Part shown: positions 19,244-29,876 of the stretch, piece after piece
How positions within the stretch are numbered: the stretch's first letter is position 1
How the letters are laid out: the number at the start of each line of letters is the position of its first letter
NCBI GenBank assembly: GCA_020310875.1
Contig: CM035432.1
Location: 90,507,554-90,571,553 of the forward strand
Direction: 5' to 3'
Length of the DNA stretch: 64,000 bases
Source: Ceratopteris richardii
Lineage: Eukaryota; Streptophyta; Polypodiopsida; Polypodiales; Pteridaceae
Position numbers and translations under genes: made by a program
Notes under the pieces: model-generated
What the model saw: the letters and a program-made list of their open reading frames with translations, nothing else
Told to the model about the DNA's origin: nothing
Database searches by the model: none

Positions 19244-21943
19244 ATGCGTAAGAGAGAGGCCATCATAGGAGAATCATATGATAATAAAGAAAAGACCAAG
19301 AAGATTGTAGTGACCATTGAAGAGAACGAAGAGAGATGCACATATATAGGAGATGACCTAAGTGCAAGAGAAGAAATGGAGCTCATAGCTCTATTAAGGG
19401 AATATAGGGATGTGTTTGCATGGCACTATAGAGACTTGAAAGGGGTAGATCCAAGAATTTGCTCTCATACGATCCCCATGACTGCTGATGCTAAGCCCAC
19501 CAAACAGAAGCCCTACACATATAATGATACCTATGCAGCCAAAATAAAAGAAGAAATTGATAGGTTGATTGAAGCTGGATTCATCTATGAGATTGAGCAT
19601 ACCGAATGGGTGTCCCCCATTGTTGTGGTACCCAAGAAGAACGGGAAGTTGCGAGTGTGTATTAACCTTAAAAAAGTTAATGCCGCTACGATTAGAGATA
19701 GTTATCCACTTCCAATCACGGAACACCTATTGGAGCGTGTTGCAGGCAAGGAAGTTTATAGCTTCCTTGATGGATTTTCAGGTTACAATCAAGTAGCCAT
19801 TGCCCCAGAAGATCAACACAAAACAGCTTTTGCTACAGAGTGGGGAATCTTTGCATTTCGGGTGATGCCATTTGGGCTCACCAATGCACCTGCAACATTC
19901 CAAAGGCTCATGTGTCATGTCTTCAAAGAGTTCTTGCGAAAGAGCTTAGAAGTGTATGTGGATGATTTATGTGCTCATTCCCAAGAAAGAAGGGTTCACA
20001 TCCCTGAGCTCAGACAAATCTTCAACAAGTGTAGAGAATATCGAGTGTGTCTAAACCCAGAAAAGTGTGTGTTTATGGTGCGTCAAGGTAAAATCTTAGG
20101 TCATATTGTTTCTAAGAATGGAATCTCAACAGATGAAGATAAGGTACGAGCCATAGCGGAGCTACCAAGGCCAAGGAATATTAAAGAGGTACAAGCCTTT
20201 ATGGGCCATTGTGGATACTACCGTAGGTTTATCCACATGTACGCGATCATAGCTAGACCCCTTTATGCCTTGTTGTCTAATTTTGAGTGGAACGACGAAT
20301 GCGAGAATTCTTTCAACGAACTGAAGAAACGTTTGTGCACAACACCAATATTGACCACTCCTGATTGGAATAAGCCATTCCATGTCCATGTGGATGCATC
20401 CAATCATGCCATAGGATGTGTGCTGGCACAACCCACAGGTGAAGGGAATTTAGATTTGCCCATAGCATATGCTAGTAGACAACTAAACCCAGCCGAAAGA
20501 AATTATACCACAACCGAGCGAGAAGGGTTAGGCATGGTATATGCTGTAAAGAAGTTTAGACACTATTTATTGGCCAACAAGTTCAAGTTTTTCACTGATC
20601 ATCAAGCCTTGTTATATTTGGTCAATAAACCTTGCAATACTGGACGCTTAGTAAGATGGTTCCTCTTACTAATGGAGTATGACTTTGAAGTTGTTGTCAG
20701 GAAAGGTAGAACCCACCTTCGGGCAGATCACCTTTCTCGCATTACTTCAGGAGAGTCACCACAAGGAGTGTCTGATGAACTACCGGATGCTTATCTGTTC
20801 AATTTGGAAGTTGTTCCTAAATGGGCAAATAAGTTGGTACCAGTCCTAACCTTCGGCCCTGCAAATAAGAATGTGAAAACATCACAAGAAGAAATTGTAA
20901 AATCACAAAAATATCACATATTGGCAGGAAGCATGTACAAACAAGATACTGAGGGTGTATTAGCTTGTTGTGTGGAGGATGATGAACATAGTAGTTGGTT
21001 GCAACAAGCCCATGAAGGAATGCTAGGAAATCACTATTCTAAACAACGAACATTGCAGAATCTAAAGCGTTTAGGAGTGTATTGGCCTAGCATGGACAAA
21101 GAAATACATGAGTGGATTAAAAATTGTCCAAGGTGCAGAGAGAGACCCCCAGTGGAGCATGCGACCCTTTATCAAGTGTCATTAATTCCAGATTGGAGTA
21201 CTCCATTGGTAGAGTTTATGAGATCGGGAAGATTACCCAAAGAGGCCAGTCTAGCAAGAAGACGAAATATGGAGCAAGAGGCTCAAGGCTATGCCTTAGT
21301 AGGAGAGAACCTATACCAAAGAGGTAAAGATGGTTACTTAAGACTATGCGTTCATGAATCAGATTATTTAAGGGTCTTAGAGACTGCACACAGTGGTGTT
21401 GCAGGTGGACATTTTGGTCCTGACCGAGTGATTAAGACCATTCTATTCTCAAGACTTTGGTGGCCCACGCTTCATATGGATGCACATACCTATGTGAAGA
21501 AATGTGACACATGCCAACGTGCACAATATCCAGTTAGAAAAGACGAGATGCCTTTGAGGCCAATGATGGGAGGGCATGCATTTTCCAAGTGGGGCATAGA
21601 CTTCATAGGTCCTATTAATCCCCCTGCTAGAAACTCCCATGCAGAGTATATTATTGTAGCCACAGATTACCTTACCAAGTGGGTAGAAGTGAAAGCCACA
21701 ACAAAGAATGATGCTCAGACGACGGCTAAGTTCTTATTCGAGAATGTGTTCACGAGATATGGGCTACCAATAGAGTTAGTGAGCGATAGAGGCACACACT
21801 TCTTGAATGAAGTCATTGAAAATCTTCTCCAAGAATTCTTGGTGATACATAAGAAATCTGCCCCCTATCACCCACAAGCTAACGGACAAGCCGAGAGTAC
21901 CAATAAGATCCTTTGTAACGTATTGACAAAAATTGGTAAATAA
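19244..21943 (+). CDS. E1 reverse transcriptase, RNase H and integrase with duplicated zinc finger
   Basis: This is an 899-residue frame. The Ty3-type RT spans residues about 80..340 (WVSPIVVVPKKNGKLRVC, FGLTNAPATFQ, YVDDL near 238). RNase H follows (FHVHVDASNHAIGC, FFTDHQALLYLV). Next come two HHCC integrase zinc fingers: HEGMLGNH ... CPRC at about 586..630 and HSGVAGGH ... CDTC at about 715..758. Between them is DWSTPLVEFMRSGRLP, which in plant Tat-type elements precedes a single finger. The catalytic core shows GIDFIGPI (784), VSDRGTHF (846) and NGQAEST (880), the D, D and E motifs. E0 also has both fingers. Confidence 0.92.
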   Translation: MRKREAIIGESYDNKEKTKKIVVTIEENEERCTYIGDDLSAREEMELIALLREYRDVFAWHYRDLKGVDPRICSHTIPMTADAKPTKQKPYTYNDTYAAKIKEEIDRLIEAGFIYEIEHTEWVSPIVVVPKKNGKLRVCINLKKVNAATIRDSYPLPITEHLLERVAGKEVYSFLDGFSGYNQVAIAPEDQHKTAFATEWGIFAFRVMPFGLTNAPATFQRLMCHVFKEFLRKSLEVYVDDLCAHSQERRVHIPELRQIFNKCREYRVCLNPEKCVFMVRQGKILGHIVSKNGISTDEDKVRAIAELPRPRNIKEVQAFMGHCGYYRRFIHMYAIIARPLYALLSNFEWNDECENSFNELKKRLCTTPILTTPDWNKPFHVHVDASNHAIGCVLAQPTGEGNLDLPIAYASRQLNPAERNYTTTEREGLGMVYAVKKFRHYLLANKFKFFTDHQALLYLVNKPCNTGRLVRWFLLLMEYDFEVVVRKGRTHLRADHLSRITSGESPQGVSDELPDAYLFNLEVVPKWANKLVPVLTFGPANKNVKTSQEEIVKSQKYHILAGSMYKQDTEGVLACCVEDDEHSSWLQQAHEGMLGNHYSKQRTLQNLKRLGVYWPSMDKEIHEWIKNCPRCRERPPVEHATLYQVSLIPDWSTPLVEFMRSGRLPKEASLARRRNMEQEAQGYALVGENLYQRGKDGYLRLCVHESDYLRVLETAHSGVAGGHFGPDRVIKTILFSRLWWPTLHMDAHTYVKKCDTCQRAQYPVRKDEMPLRPMMGGHAFSKWGIDFIGPINPPARNSHAEYIIVATDYLTKWVEVKATTKNDAQTTAKFLFENVFTRYGLPIELVSDRGTHFLNEVIENLLQEFLVIHKKSAPYHPQANGQAESTNKILCNVLTKIGK

Positions 21944-23858
21944 TAAACGCTCTGATTGGGACAAACAACTTCATCATGCTGTTTGGGCTTATCGAGTTGC
22001 CTACAAAACGGTACTCAACGCCACCCCATTTCATATGGTCTTCGGACAGAACGCTGTGCTACCATTAGATTTCTTAATCCCTGCATTAAAAGTAGCACAA
22101 GAGTATGAGTGGAATGGGCATGAATTGTCATCTAGGATCTTTGATCTCGAACGCTTGGGTGAGACGAGGCTACGAGCGGCAGCAGGCATCTACGCTGCAA
22201 AGAAGAGGCAAAAGGCTTACTTTGATGCACACATCAAGGATAAGGGATTGAAAGAGGGAGATCTAGTGTTGGTATACACACTAAAACAACATGCCCGTAA
22301 GTTGGAAAAAAGAGGATATGGACCCATGATCATTAATAGAATTTCCACTAGTGGTGCAGTTCAGTTGGCCACTCTAGAAGGAGATATCTTGCCAAACTAT
22401 ATTAGTGGCTGTAGAGTCAAGCTATATCAAGAACCTCTTACTGAGGATATGCTAATGAGACTCAACACTGCTAAGAAGCGAAAAGATGAAGAGTTAAGAG
22501 TGAGAGAAGAAGCACAGGTAGAGGCCAGAGAGCGTATTAGGCGAAATAAGTTAAGGCGATTAGGCCTACAAGTCAACTCAAAAGCCCCAAAATATCACAT
22601 GGATATGTGTCAAAAGTCAGGCATAGCGACTTCTCAGGTCATGGACCGAAGACCCTTTGTGACCATAGAGATAGGACAAGGGAAGGGTGAAAGGACGATG
22701 AAAGCATTGATTGACTCAGGTGCAGCAAGTAGTGCAGTTAGACTTTCCTACTGTCAAGACTTGGGGTTGAACATCAATCCCATAGAAGCTTATCTCATAG
22801 GATTGCGAGGTGTGGAAACCCCTTGTTTGGGCGAGGTGGAACTTCCCATCTACCTTCAAGATGTTCCAATGAGAGTCAAAGCGCTAGTATGTCAAGATGA
22901 GAACCTTACAGAACCACTTGTCTTGGGTCAAGATTGGATCTATGACCATGCAGTTAAGTTAAACCTAAGAAGTCAAATTCTTCAAGTTTGGGTACATGAA
23001 CAATGCATTACAATAGAATTAGAGAACTGCATGCTCCTAAATCATGGCACCACACACTCTCTTAGTTCCTCCAAGACTAATCATATGAAAGAAGATGTTG
23101 TATGTGTCAAAAGCTCTATGATGCAGAAGGAGTCAATCGTGGAAGACCAGGTTCGAAGGTGGGTGGATCTTTCTTCTTCTCCAAAGAATCAAGTAGCCAC
23201 AGTAGTGAGCCCACCACACAAGCAAACACAACTGTTCACGACAACTGCTACATCAAATAGAAAGACACCATTCGATAAAAAAGTAGTTCCAGGCATGAAG
23301 CAGATCTGGGTACGCAAAGGAGAGCAACCACCAGCCTTGCCCCCACAAATCCCATCCAGGCAAGCCAACCAAGTCAGAAGACGAAGAAAGCAGCTCGGAC
23401 AAGCTCAATCACAAGGTATCCAACAAGTTTGGGTGCCTAAGAAGTTAGCTGCAGCTCAACAAGGGCAATTACAAATGTGGGTACCTAAGAAGCTCTTACA
23501 TCCACAACAACCTATGTTCTCCCACATGCGAAAGGTCTCAACCGAGAAGCCAAAAAGAGAAGAGGGTAAGAACCACGTACAGAGACCGAAAGAAGATCAA
23601 ATCAGCTCTTCAAGAATAGTAGGAAGACGTGCAAAAAGGATATGGGTTTGGAAGCCAAAAGTACAAGCAGCCTCCATTGAACCAAAGCGCCAACCACACT
23701 GGATACCACAATTCAGAACGCATCCGAAGAGGAAGTCGCCTGAAGTGATCTCTACAGTGCCAAATACTGTTCTAAAAAGGACTCCAATAAGGAGGATTAC
23801 ATCAATTCGAGACTCAATGGATACCTCCACCAAGGTCGGCATCAACCTCCGCAAATAA
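21933..23858 (+). CDS. E1 integrase C-terminus, second protease-like domain and W-V-P-K tail
   Basis: This is a 641-residue frame. Residues 1..175 complete the integrase, ending in a GPY-like module (GYGPMIINRISTSGAVQLA). After a charged helical linker (RKRIRRNKLRR-like), residues about 235..340 form a second retropepsin-like domain, with ALIDSGAASSAV as the active-site motif and PLVLGQDW as the paired I-L-G-x-D-W motif. The rest is basic and Gln/Pro-rich, with repeated tryptophan motifs: QIWVRKGE (456), QVWVPKKL (498), QMWVPKKL (514), RIWVWKPK (568) and HWIPQF (588). A protease placed after integrase is not the normal Ty3/Gypsy order. The same arrangement occurs in E0, E2 and E3. Confidence 0.85.
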   Translation: MVNNKRSDWDKQLHHAVWAYRVAYKTVLNATPFHMVFGQNAVLPLDFLIPALKVAQEYEWNGHELSSRIFDLERLGETRLRAAAGIYAAKKRQKAYFDAHIKDKGLKEGDLVLVYTLKQHARKLEKRGYGPMIINRISTSGAVQLATLEGDILPNYISGCRVKLYQEPLTEDMLMRLNTAKKRKDEELRVREEAQVEARERIRRNKLRRLGLQVNSKAPKYHMDMCQKSGIATSQVMDRRPFVTIEIGQGKGERTMKALIDSGAASSAVRLSYCQDLGLNINPIEAYLIGLRGVETPCLGEVELPIYLQDVPMRVKALVCQDENLTEPLVLGQDWIYDHAVKLNLRSQILQVWVHEQCITIELENCMLLNHGTTHSLSSSKTNHMKEDVVCVKSSMMQKESIVEDQVRRWVDLSSSPKNQVATVVSPPHKQTQLFTTTATSNRKTPFDKKVVPGMKQIWVRKGEQPPALPPQIPSRQANQVRRRRKQLGQAQSQGIQQVWVPKKLAAAQQGQLQMWVPKKLLHPQQPMFSHMRKVSTEKPKREEGKNHVQRPKEDQISSSRIVGRRAKRIWVWKPKVQAASIEPKRQPHWIPQFRTHPKRKSPEVISTVPNTVLKRTPIRRITSIRDSMDTSTKVGINLRK

Positions 23859-24239
23859 CATCGAAAGCCTCGAACGAGCAACAACCATGTGCTCCTTGCA
23901 CAACCCTGTCTTTTGCACCATTCAAGTCATGCATTTCCAAAGTATGCATTAATATAGGGCCACATTACACGGCCGTGCATAGACACACCTGAGAATCCCA
24001 TGCACAAGAGCACAGTGACATATGTCAAACATTTCTATTGATACTAACTTTTGTGTCCTTGTTTGGTGATATCCTTTTCCTCAAAAAAAAAAAAAAAAAA
24101 AAAAAAGTGGGAGAGAGCTTGTTCCCAGGTGTGGCTTATGAAACATGAATGAGTCATGCTTAGTTGAAGGTGGAACTGTTGATTACTAGGCATTTATCAA
24201 TTTGGATAGTGTGTCTCGGCCAGTAGTGAGATTATTGCT
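23859..24239 (+). other. E1 3' region before the ARGONAUTE-like fragment
   Basis: This non-coding stretch includes a run of 24 A residues (24083..24106). The equivalent place in E2 holds an A run followed by a GA microsatellite (42343..42387). The A-rich tract lies about 130 bp upstream of the ARGONAUTE-like similarity in both elements and may mark an old junction. Confidence 0.6.
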
Positions 24240-24830
24240 GCCTTATCTGGTAGATGACAAGCACTTGGCATGAACATGGCATCTACAACTATGATTTTCT
24301 CTTACCATGATAGGAATGAAGAGCTTGAAGGTTTGCAACTTGAGTGATGCTTAACTATTTCATGTACCAGAGCATCCAAGGAGATATCTGCACAAGGTAG
24401 TTCTGGCGGAGAAAGACTCCTGCATATGGTGAGCTAAAGAGAATATGTGAAACTCAGCTTGGTGCAGTTACCCGATGTTGCTTGCCAAGGAATATAAAGC
24501 AATTCAATTCTCAGTATTTCCTGAACCAGTATGGAACAGTAGCACTGGTGAATGGTCTATGTCAACCAGCATGGTAATCTCTTAGAAACCGGCACGTGTC
24601 CAATATTCCTCTGAGTGTCAATATAGGGAAGTGAACGTGCATGAGCCCAAGCTCAGAAATGCACATTGTTAGTGACAAATGTTGCTTTGAAAAGAGGAGA
24701 GGGGATCCACCACTCAAAAGATCTCATCAGTGGACAATCAACATGGACATTCATCAACAAGGTTCCATCCCAAAGGCCGAGTGTACAACACGAAGAGACA
24801 AACATCCATCAACCTTCCCCATGGTAAGTA
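24240..24830 (+). pseudogene. ARGONAUTE MID-domain fragment captured in E1
   Basis: One frame near 24412..24520 reads TPAYGELKRICETQLGAV, then TRCCLPRNIKQFNSQYF. This is the conserved plant ARGONAUTE MID block (usual form Y-G-x-L-K-R-x-C-E-T-x-L-G-x-V-[ST]-Q-C-C ... Q-Y). Upstream GMNM and a Tyr/His-rich stretch match the matching part of the E2 copy, and a VALKR string lies downstream near 24680. About 150 bp extra separates the two halves compared with E2. The fragment is in sense orientation relative to E1, between pol and the 3' LTR. It is not continuously open. It was probably acquired by an ancestor of E1 and E2. Confidence 0.75.
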
Positions 24831-25323
24831 TCTTTACTCTGGAAACACCATAACCATGATAGTTTAGGAAACCTCTTCGTCAGCATACCCTTGAGCACTT
24901 AGCTCAAGACCCGCAATTTTTGCACCATACTTCTTCCAATGCATTTTCCAAGTAAGCATGCGTAGGGCTACATTACAAGGCCGTGCACAAGGCACATTCT
25001 TTGTTCAACCCAGGCACGAACACACTTACCCATCATTCATTATGGGTTATGAGTAGTTGGCATGACTGCTCTCAACATCATCTTTGGAAGAGCTAGCAGA
25101 CATCATGGGAACAACATCCATATCTCGGAAGCAAATTGAAGCTAGTAGTTGCTCCAAATCACTCTTGACAACCTCTTCTGAGCAACTTGCAGTTTTGAAA
25201 GCTCACAACGACACATTCTTGCTGGAATCCAAGGAACCAGCTCATACAACGGATGGACACCACCTCTCAAAGCACTACACAGAACAACCCTTCCAACAAG
25301 GGTCTGTCAGGGACGACAGACTC
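24831..25323 (+). other. E1 3' untranslated region
   Basis: This 490-bp stretch begins just after a consensus splice donor (GTAAGT, 24824..24829). It matches the same region of E2 (42978..43473). No coding feature is supported. Confidence 0.5.
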
Positions 25324-25337
25324 GAGAGGGGGGGGAG
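25324..25337 (+). other. E1 polypurine tract
   Basis: GAGAGGGGGGGGAG lies directly before the 3' LTR. It is preceded by GGGACGACAGAC, a pre-PPT motif shared with E2 and E3. Confidence 0.9.
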
Positions 25338-25946
25338 TGTTGAAGCTCAAAGTCAAGGACAAAGCATGGAAGCACATCAAAAGGTGGACACACGAGGAAA
25401 GGGAGCAAGTAGGGAGCTCCAAGAAGTGTATGTCAAATTTTCAGAAGAATCCCCTACAAACATAGTGATTTTCATCACTAGAAACCATTGTAAATACCAT
25501 TATCTATTTTTAGTAACTCCATTTTGTTCAAGCCGAGGAGTCCTCGAGCTTGAGGAGTATTAGAAGTACCATCGTACCAATTTTCATAATTTTTAGACTT
25601 CGTTTGAGCCCTCAAATAAGCCCTGGAACCTAATTTTTAACTAGGCCGGACACTAGGTCTGGACAGGGCCAAAACTAGTCAAAAAACTATAAAAAGAGCT
25701 AGAGAGCTCATTTTTGGGGCTAGCTTGTTAGAGAATAGAACTTTTGTAAGAGAACTCTTTTGCAATCTAAGCTTTCCATTGTTCCTCTCTTTGATCTTAC
25801 TTTGTGCGCGTGTGTGTGTATGTGTGTGCATGTTTGTGTGCTTTCACTCACGCACTTGTGCCTTCACTTGCTCGTGGTCTTCATACCGGTCCTCACGTCT
25901 CCGCGGATTGACAAGTAAAGGAGGTGGTGCTTACGCTTGAGCTACA
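25338..25946 (+). repeat. E1 3' LTR
   Basis: This is the second 609-bp LTR, followed by the CATGG target duplication and then by E0 sequence. Confidence 0.95.
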
Positions 25947-27350
25947 CATGGTAATACACTTTTTGTCTCCTTTTAGCTACATAAATTCCTACAACTGCTT
26001 GCAGTATTGTTTCGTGCAATTTCTCAATTTGCTCTAGTTGCTTGGATAGCTCATGTCCTGTCCACTCATATTGTTGTGCTACTCATAAAGTAGGTACCAA
26101 AAAGTCAATTGGCAAGATTGCATTTTTTCCATACACTAGGTTAAATGGAGTAGTTCCAATGGATGTTTTGTAAGCCATAAGGAAGGCCCAAATTGCATGG
26201 TGCAACTGTTTGTTTCAATCTGACCTTCCATTATTGACTATCTTTCTTAACACCGTACACAACACTTTATTGGAAATTTTTGCTTGGCCGTTGGCTTGAG
26301 GGTGATAGGGGGATGATTTTTTATGAATCACTAGGAATTTGTTCATCAAGCACCCTATCACTTCGTTAATGAAGTGCATTCCTCTATCACTTACTATCTC
26401 TATAGGTAGTCCAAAGCAAGTAAAGATGATCTCAAAGAGGAACTTGGTTGTGGTCTGAGCATTGTTCTTTCTAGTTGCTTTTGCCTCTACCCATTTAGAT
26501 AGATAATCTGTTGCCACTATTATGTACTCAACGTGTGATCCTTTGGCTGGTGGGTTAATCGGGCCTATGAAATCAATGCCCCATTTGGAAAAGGCTCTTG
26601 CACAAACCATGTGTCTTAGAGGCCTATCATCTCTCCTAATAGGATACTTAGCTCTTTGGCTTACCTCACAACTCTGTACATAAGTTTCTGCATCCATATG
26701 TAGAGTTGGCCACCAGCTTGCAAAGAGAATCATTTTCACAGTTCTTTCGGTTGAAAAATGTCCCCCTCCAACACCTGCATGTGCCATTTCTAATATAGGT
26801 AAGTACTCTCCTTCATGCACACATAGTCGTAGCTGATTGTCCTTTCCTCTTTTGAATAGTTGTCTCCCCAGTATGACATAGTCCTTGCTCATTTCTTCTA
26901 GGGATCACTTTCTAGCTAGACTTGCTCCTTCCTCATGCTCTTGTGTTTTTAAGAACTTTACCAATGTCCTACTCCAGTCTAGTGCTATTGTAGAGAATTG
27001 TAATGAGGTATGATCTTCTAGAGCATTTTCTTGGCAATCTAAGCAATTGCTGACATATTCATGAACATCCTTGGGCATATCTGGCCAATAAACTCATAAT
27101 CATTTTAATTCCCTCAGTGTTCCATGAGTTCCCTTATGCATTATCCATCTATTTATGTGAGCTTGTTCCATTAAGTTCTTCTGTTCTGCTTCTTCCACAC
27201 ATCTTAGCAATACACCATTGGGTTCTTTAAAGTGCACACTTCCTACCACAATGTGCAAGTTACGCGATTGTAGAAATCCCTTCCTAGTATCCTTGTTGAT
27301 TTGATGTTGTGGTCAATGGGTGAGTATTGGAATTAACTTCTCTGCCCACT
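25947..27350 (-). pseudogene. E0 integrase with two HHCC zinc fingers, broken
   Basis: The minus-strand open piece 26215..26892 carries the second finger and the integrase core (KWGIDFIGPINPP, VSDRGMHF, NGQAK). Upstream on the minus strand, near 27070..27290, one frame shows HIVVGSVHFKEPNGVLLRC and later VYWPDMPKDVHEYVSNCLDC. This is the extra first finger, as in E1. E0 and E1 share the duplication although their nucleotide sequences are well diverged. There are several breaks. Confidence 0.75.
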
Positions 27351-28925
27351 TAGGACATACTTCCAAGTTGAACAGATATGTGTCCGGTAGGTCATTCGCC
27401 ACTCCATTGGGTGGTTCCCCATGAGTTAACCTAGACAAATGATCGGCTCTCATGTGGGTATTTCATTTTTTTACTACCACTTCGAAGTCGAACTCCATTA
27501 GTAACAGAAACCATCTTACTAGTCTTCCCGTGTTACATGGCTTATTGACTAGGTACAATAAGGTCTCATGGTCAATGAAAAACTTGAATTTGTTGGCGAG
27601 ATGGTAGTGTCTAAATTTCTTAACTGCGTACACTATTCCTAAAGCTTCTCGTTTCGTAGTTGTACAGTTTCTTTCAGCTTGATTCAGTTGTCTGCTTGCA
27701 TAAGCAATAGGATGGTCTAATTTTCCTTCATCTACAGGTTGAGCTAATATGCATCCTATTGCATAGTTGGATGCATCAACATGGATGTGGAATGGCTTAT
27801 TCCAGTTGGGTATCTTCAAAATTGGTGCTATACTTAGTCATCTTTTTAGTTCATCAAACGCTTTCTCGCACTCATCCGTCCATGTGAATTGGGTCAACAA
27901 TCCATATAATGGCTTGGCAATTATGGTGTACATGTGAATAAATCTATGATAGTATCCACAATGACCCATAAAAGCTTGCACTTCCTTAGCATTTTTTGGT
28001 CTTGGTAGCTCTAGGATTACTCCAATCTTATCTTCGTTAGTAGAAATTCCATTCCTGGATATGATGTGTCCTAGGATTTTTCCTTGTCTCACCATAAAGA
28101 TGCATTTCTCAAGATTCACACACACTCTAGAAAGTAGCAGGGGCATTTGTCAGTCCAAATGGCATTACTCTTAAAGCATAGACTCCCCATTCAGTCACGA
28201 ATGCAGTGTTATGTTGGTCTTCTATAGCAATGGCTACTTGGTTGTACCCCGAGAATCCATCTAGGAAGCTATAGACTTCCTTACCTGCGACTCTTTCCAA
28301 GGGGTGATCAATGATAGGTAATGGATAGCTATCATGGATTGTGGCTACGTTTACTTTTGTTCACGTTAATACATACTCTTAATTTCCCATTCTTTTTGGG
28401 TACAACCACTAACGGTGACACCCATTCTCTGTGTTCTATCTCGTAAATGAACACGGCTGCTAATAGTTTGTCTATCTCCTCCTTAATTTTTGTTGAATAG
28501 ACATCATTATAAGTGTAACGGTGTTGCTTCGATGGTTTTGCATCAGGTGTCATTGGGATTCGATGAGAACAAATGGATGGATCCACAGCTTTGAGGTCCT
28601 TGTAGGTCCATGCAAACACGTCTCGATATTCTCAAATCAATCTTATCAATTCTTCTTCCTCTTCTCGTGACACATCTTTTCCTATGTAAGTACATCTTTC
28701 TTCTCCATCTTCCATGGTTACTATTACTTTCTTCATTTGTTCCTTGTTTTCATATGCTTCTCCTTCTCTTGCCTCTCTCTTAGGCATCTGAATAGCTATC
28801 TTCCTCTCCTGTACTTCATATCTTTTGAAGTGCTTTGGGACTTCAAATGCGTTTGGGGTTGGTTCAGCCTTATCTAACATTTCTTGCTTATTTGGTCCTG
28901 TCTGGGCCGCTTCTATTGCTAACAC
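27351..28925 (-). pseudogene. E0 reverse transcriptase and RNase H, broken
   Basis: Minus-strand open pieces at 28632..28925, 28332..28619, 27838..28146 and 27463..27819 encode the PR-RT linker end, RT motifs (WVSPLVVVPKKNGKLRVC, then KILGHIISRNGIST) and RNase H (FHIHVDASNYAIGC, FFIDHETLLYLV). The order matches E1. The copy is clearly broken. Confidence 0.85.
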
Positions 28926-29462
28926 CTTTGGTGTTCCTTCTGTTTCATTAGTTTGAATAGCTTCTAAGTATCATTCTTCCGAATCAAATTCTAGTTCCGT
29001 TTCTATGCTTTACATCATAGCCTTCTTCATCTACATATTCCTTCATGGTTAGTACCTCCTCATTCACAAACACATCTAATGTGGCTAGAATCTCCATCCA
29101 ACCATGTGGTTCAAAAACTTCATCCGGGAAAACTTGAGGCATATACATAGGATCATCTATTGGTCGGTAATTTTGATGTCCAATAGGCCATATTCCTGCT
29201 TTGCTTCCTTACACATCCATAGTTGAGCATCTTCGTGCATCCATGATTGGTCACTTGAACCCGCACTATGGATTGACAAATCATCCTCTTCCTTGTGTAT
29301 GGGATTCCATTGTAGTGGGGGTACGTCCCTATATGAGAATGTGTGAAAATTGATCTTGGTAGCGGTCCCCTAATGTTGTAGGTATAACGAGTCTCTTCCC
29401 CAGTCTTTTACTACCCTGAGTTGTCTCATGAACGGTCGTTCTAATATCATTTCATAGTTATT

Positions 29463-29876
29463 TTATTTTCCAAATTGACATATGGCTGGTGTGTGCTCAA
29501 ATTCCACTCTGCAAGTAGTTAACTTAATTTTCTCTAGTATTCCTAGGGGTCTCTCTACATGGCCATCTGCTAATTGAAGCTTCATACGTGTAGGTCGCAG
29601 GGCTGGCTTTCCCCATTTCTCCCAAATTTCTTTGGTGGCTATGCCTACACCTGCTCCTGTGTCAAAAATTGCTTTAGTCATGTATCCATTATATGTGATG
29701 GGTAAGCATGTGTTGCCCTCATCTCCCTCACTCGATTCTTTGACTTTTTCAACAGGGATTTGTATAGTATAAGGGGCTTCATTTTTCTTGTCATTCTCCT
29801 CATTTTCTAATTTCAATTGTCCGGCCAACTGTTTCCATAATTGCGGTTTGGCTCGTAGTAATTCTTCCATGGTCAA
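29463..29876 (-). pseudogene. E0 first protease (PR1)
   Basis: The minus strand encodes GNTCLPITYNGYMTKAIFDT followed by GAGVGIAT and then LRPTRMKLQLADGHVERPLG. It matches PR1 at the end of the E1 gag-PR frame nearly residue for residue. E0 therefore also has two retropepsin-like domains, this one before RT and PR2 after integrase. Confidence 0.85.

Larger units (their letters stand above)
12642..25946 (+). mobile_element. E1: nearly whole 13.3-kb Ty3/Gypsy element with ARGONAUTE-like cargo
   Basis: Two 609-bp LTRs (TGTTGAAGCTC...GAGCTACA) flank 12.1 kb, with a perfect CATGG target duplication (12637..12641 and 25947..25951). A tRNA-Asp-like primer site follows the 5' LTR and a polypurine tract precedes the 3' LTR. 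Coding parts in order are gag-PR1, a linker, RT-RNase H-integrase, and integrase end-PR2-tail, then a 1.5-kb 3' region with an ARGONAUTE-like fragment. By eye the LTRs differ at about 2 sites (0.3%), so insertion was recent. The coding region has about three interruptions. Plant Tat/Ogre relatives are known to use splicing between gag-pro and RT, so some may be used rather than decayed. It is inserted in E0. Confidence 0.95.
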
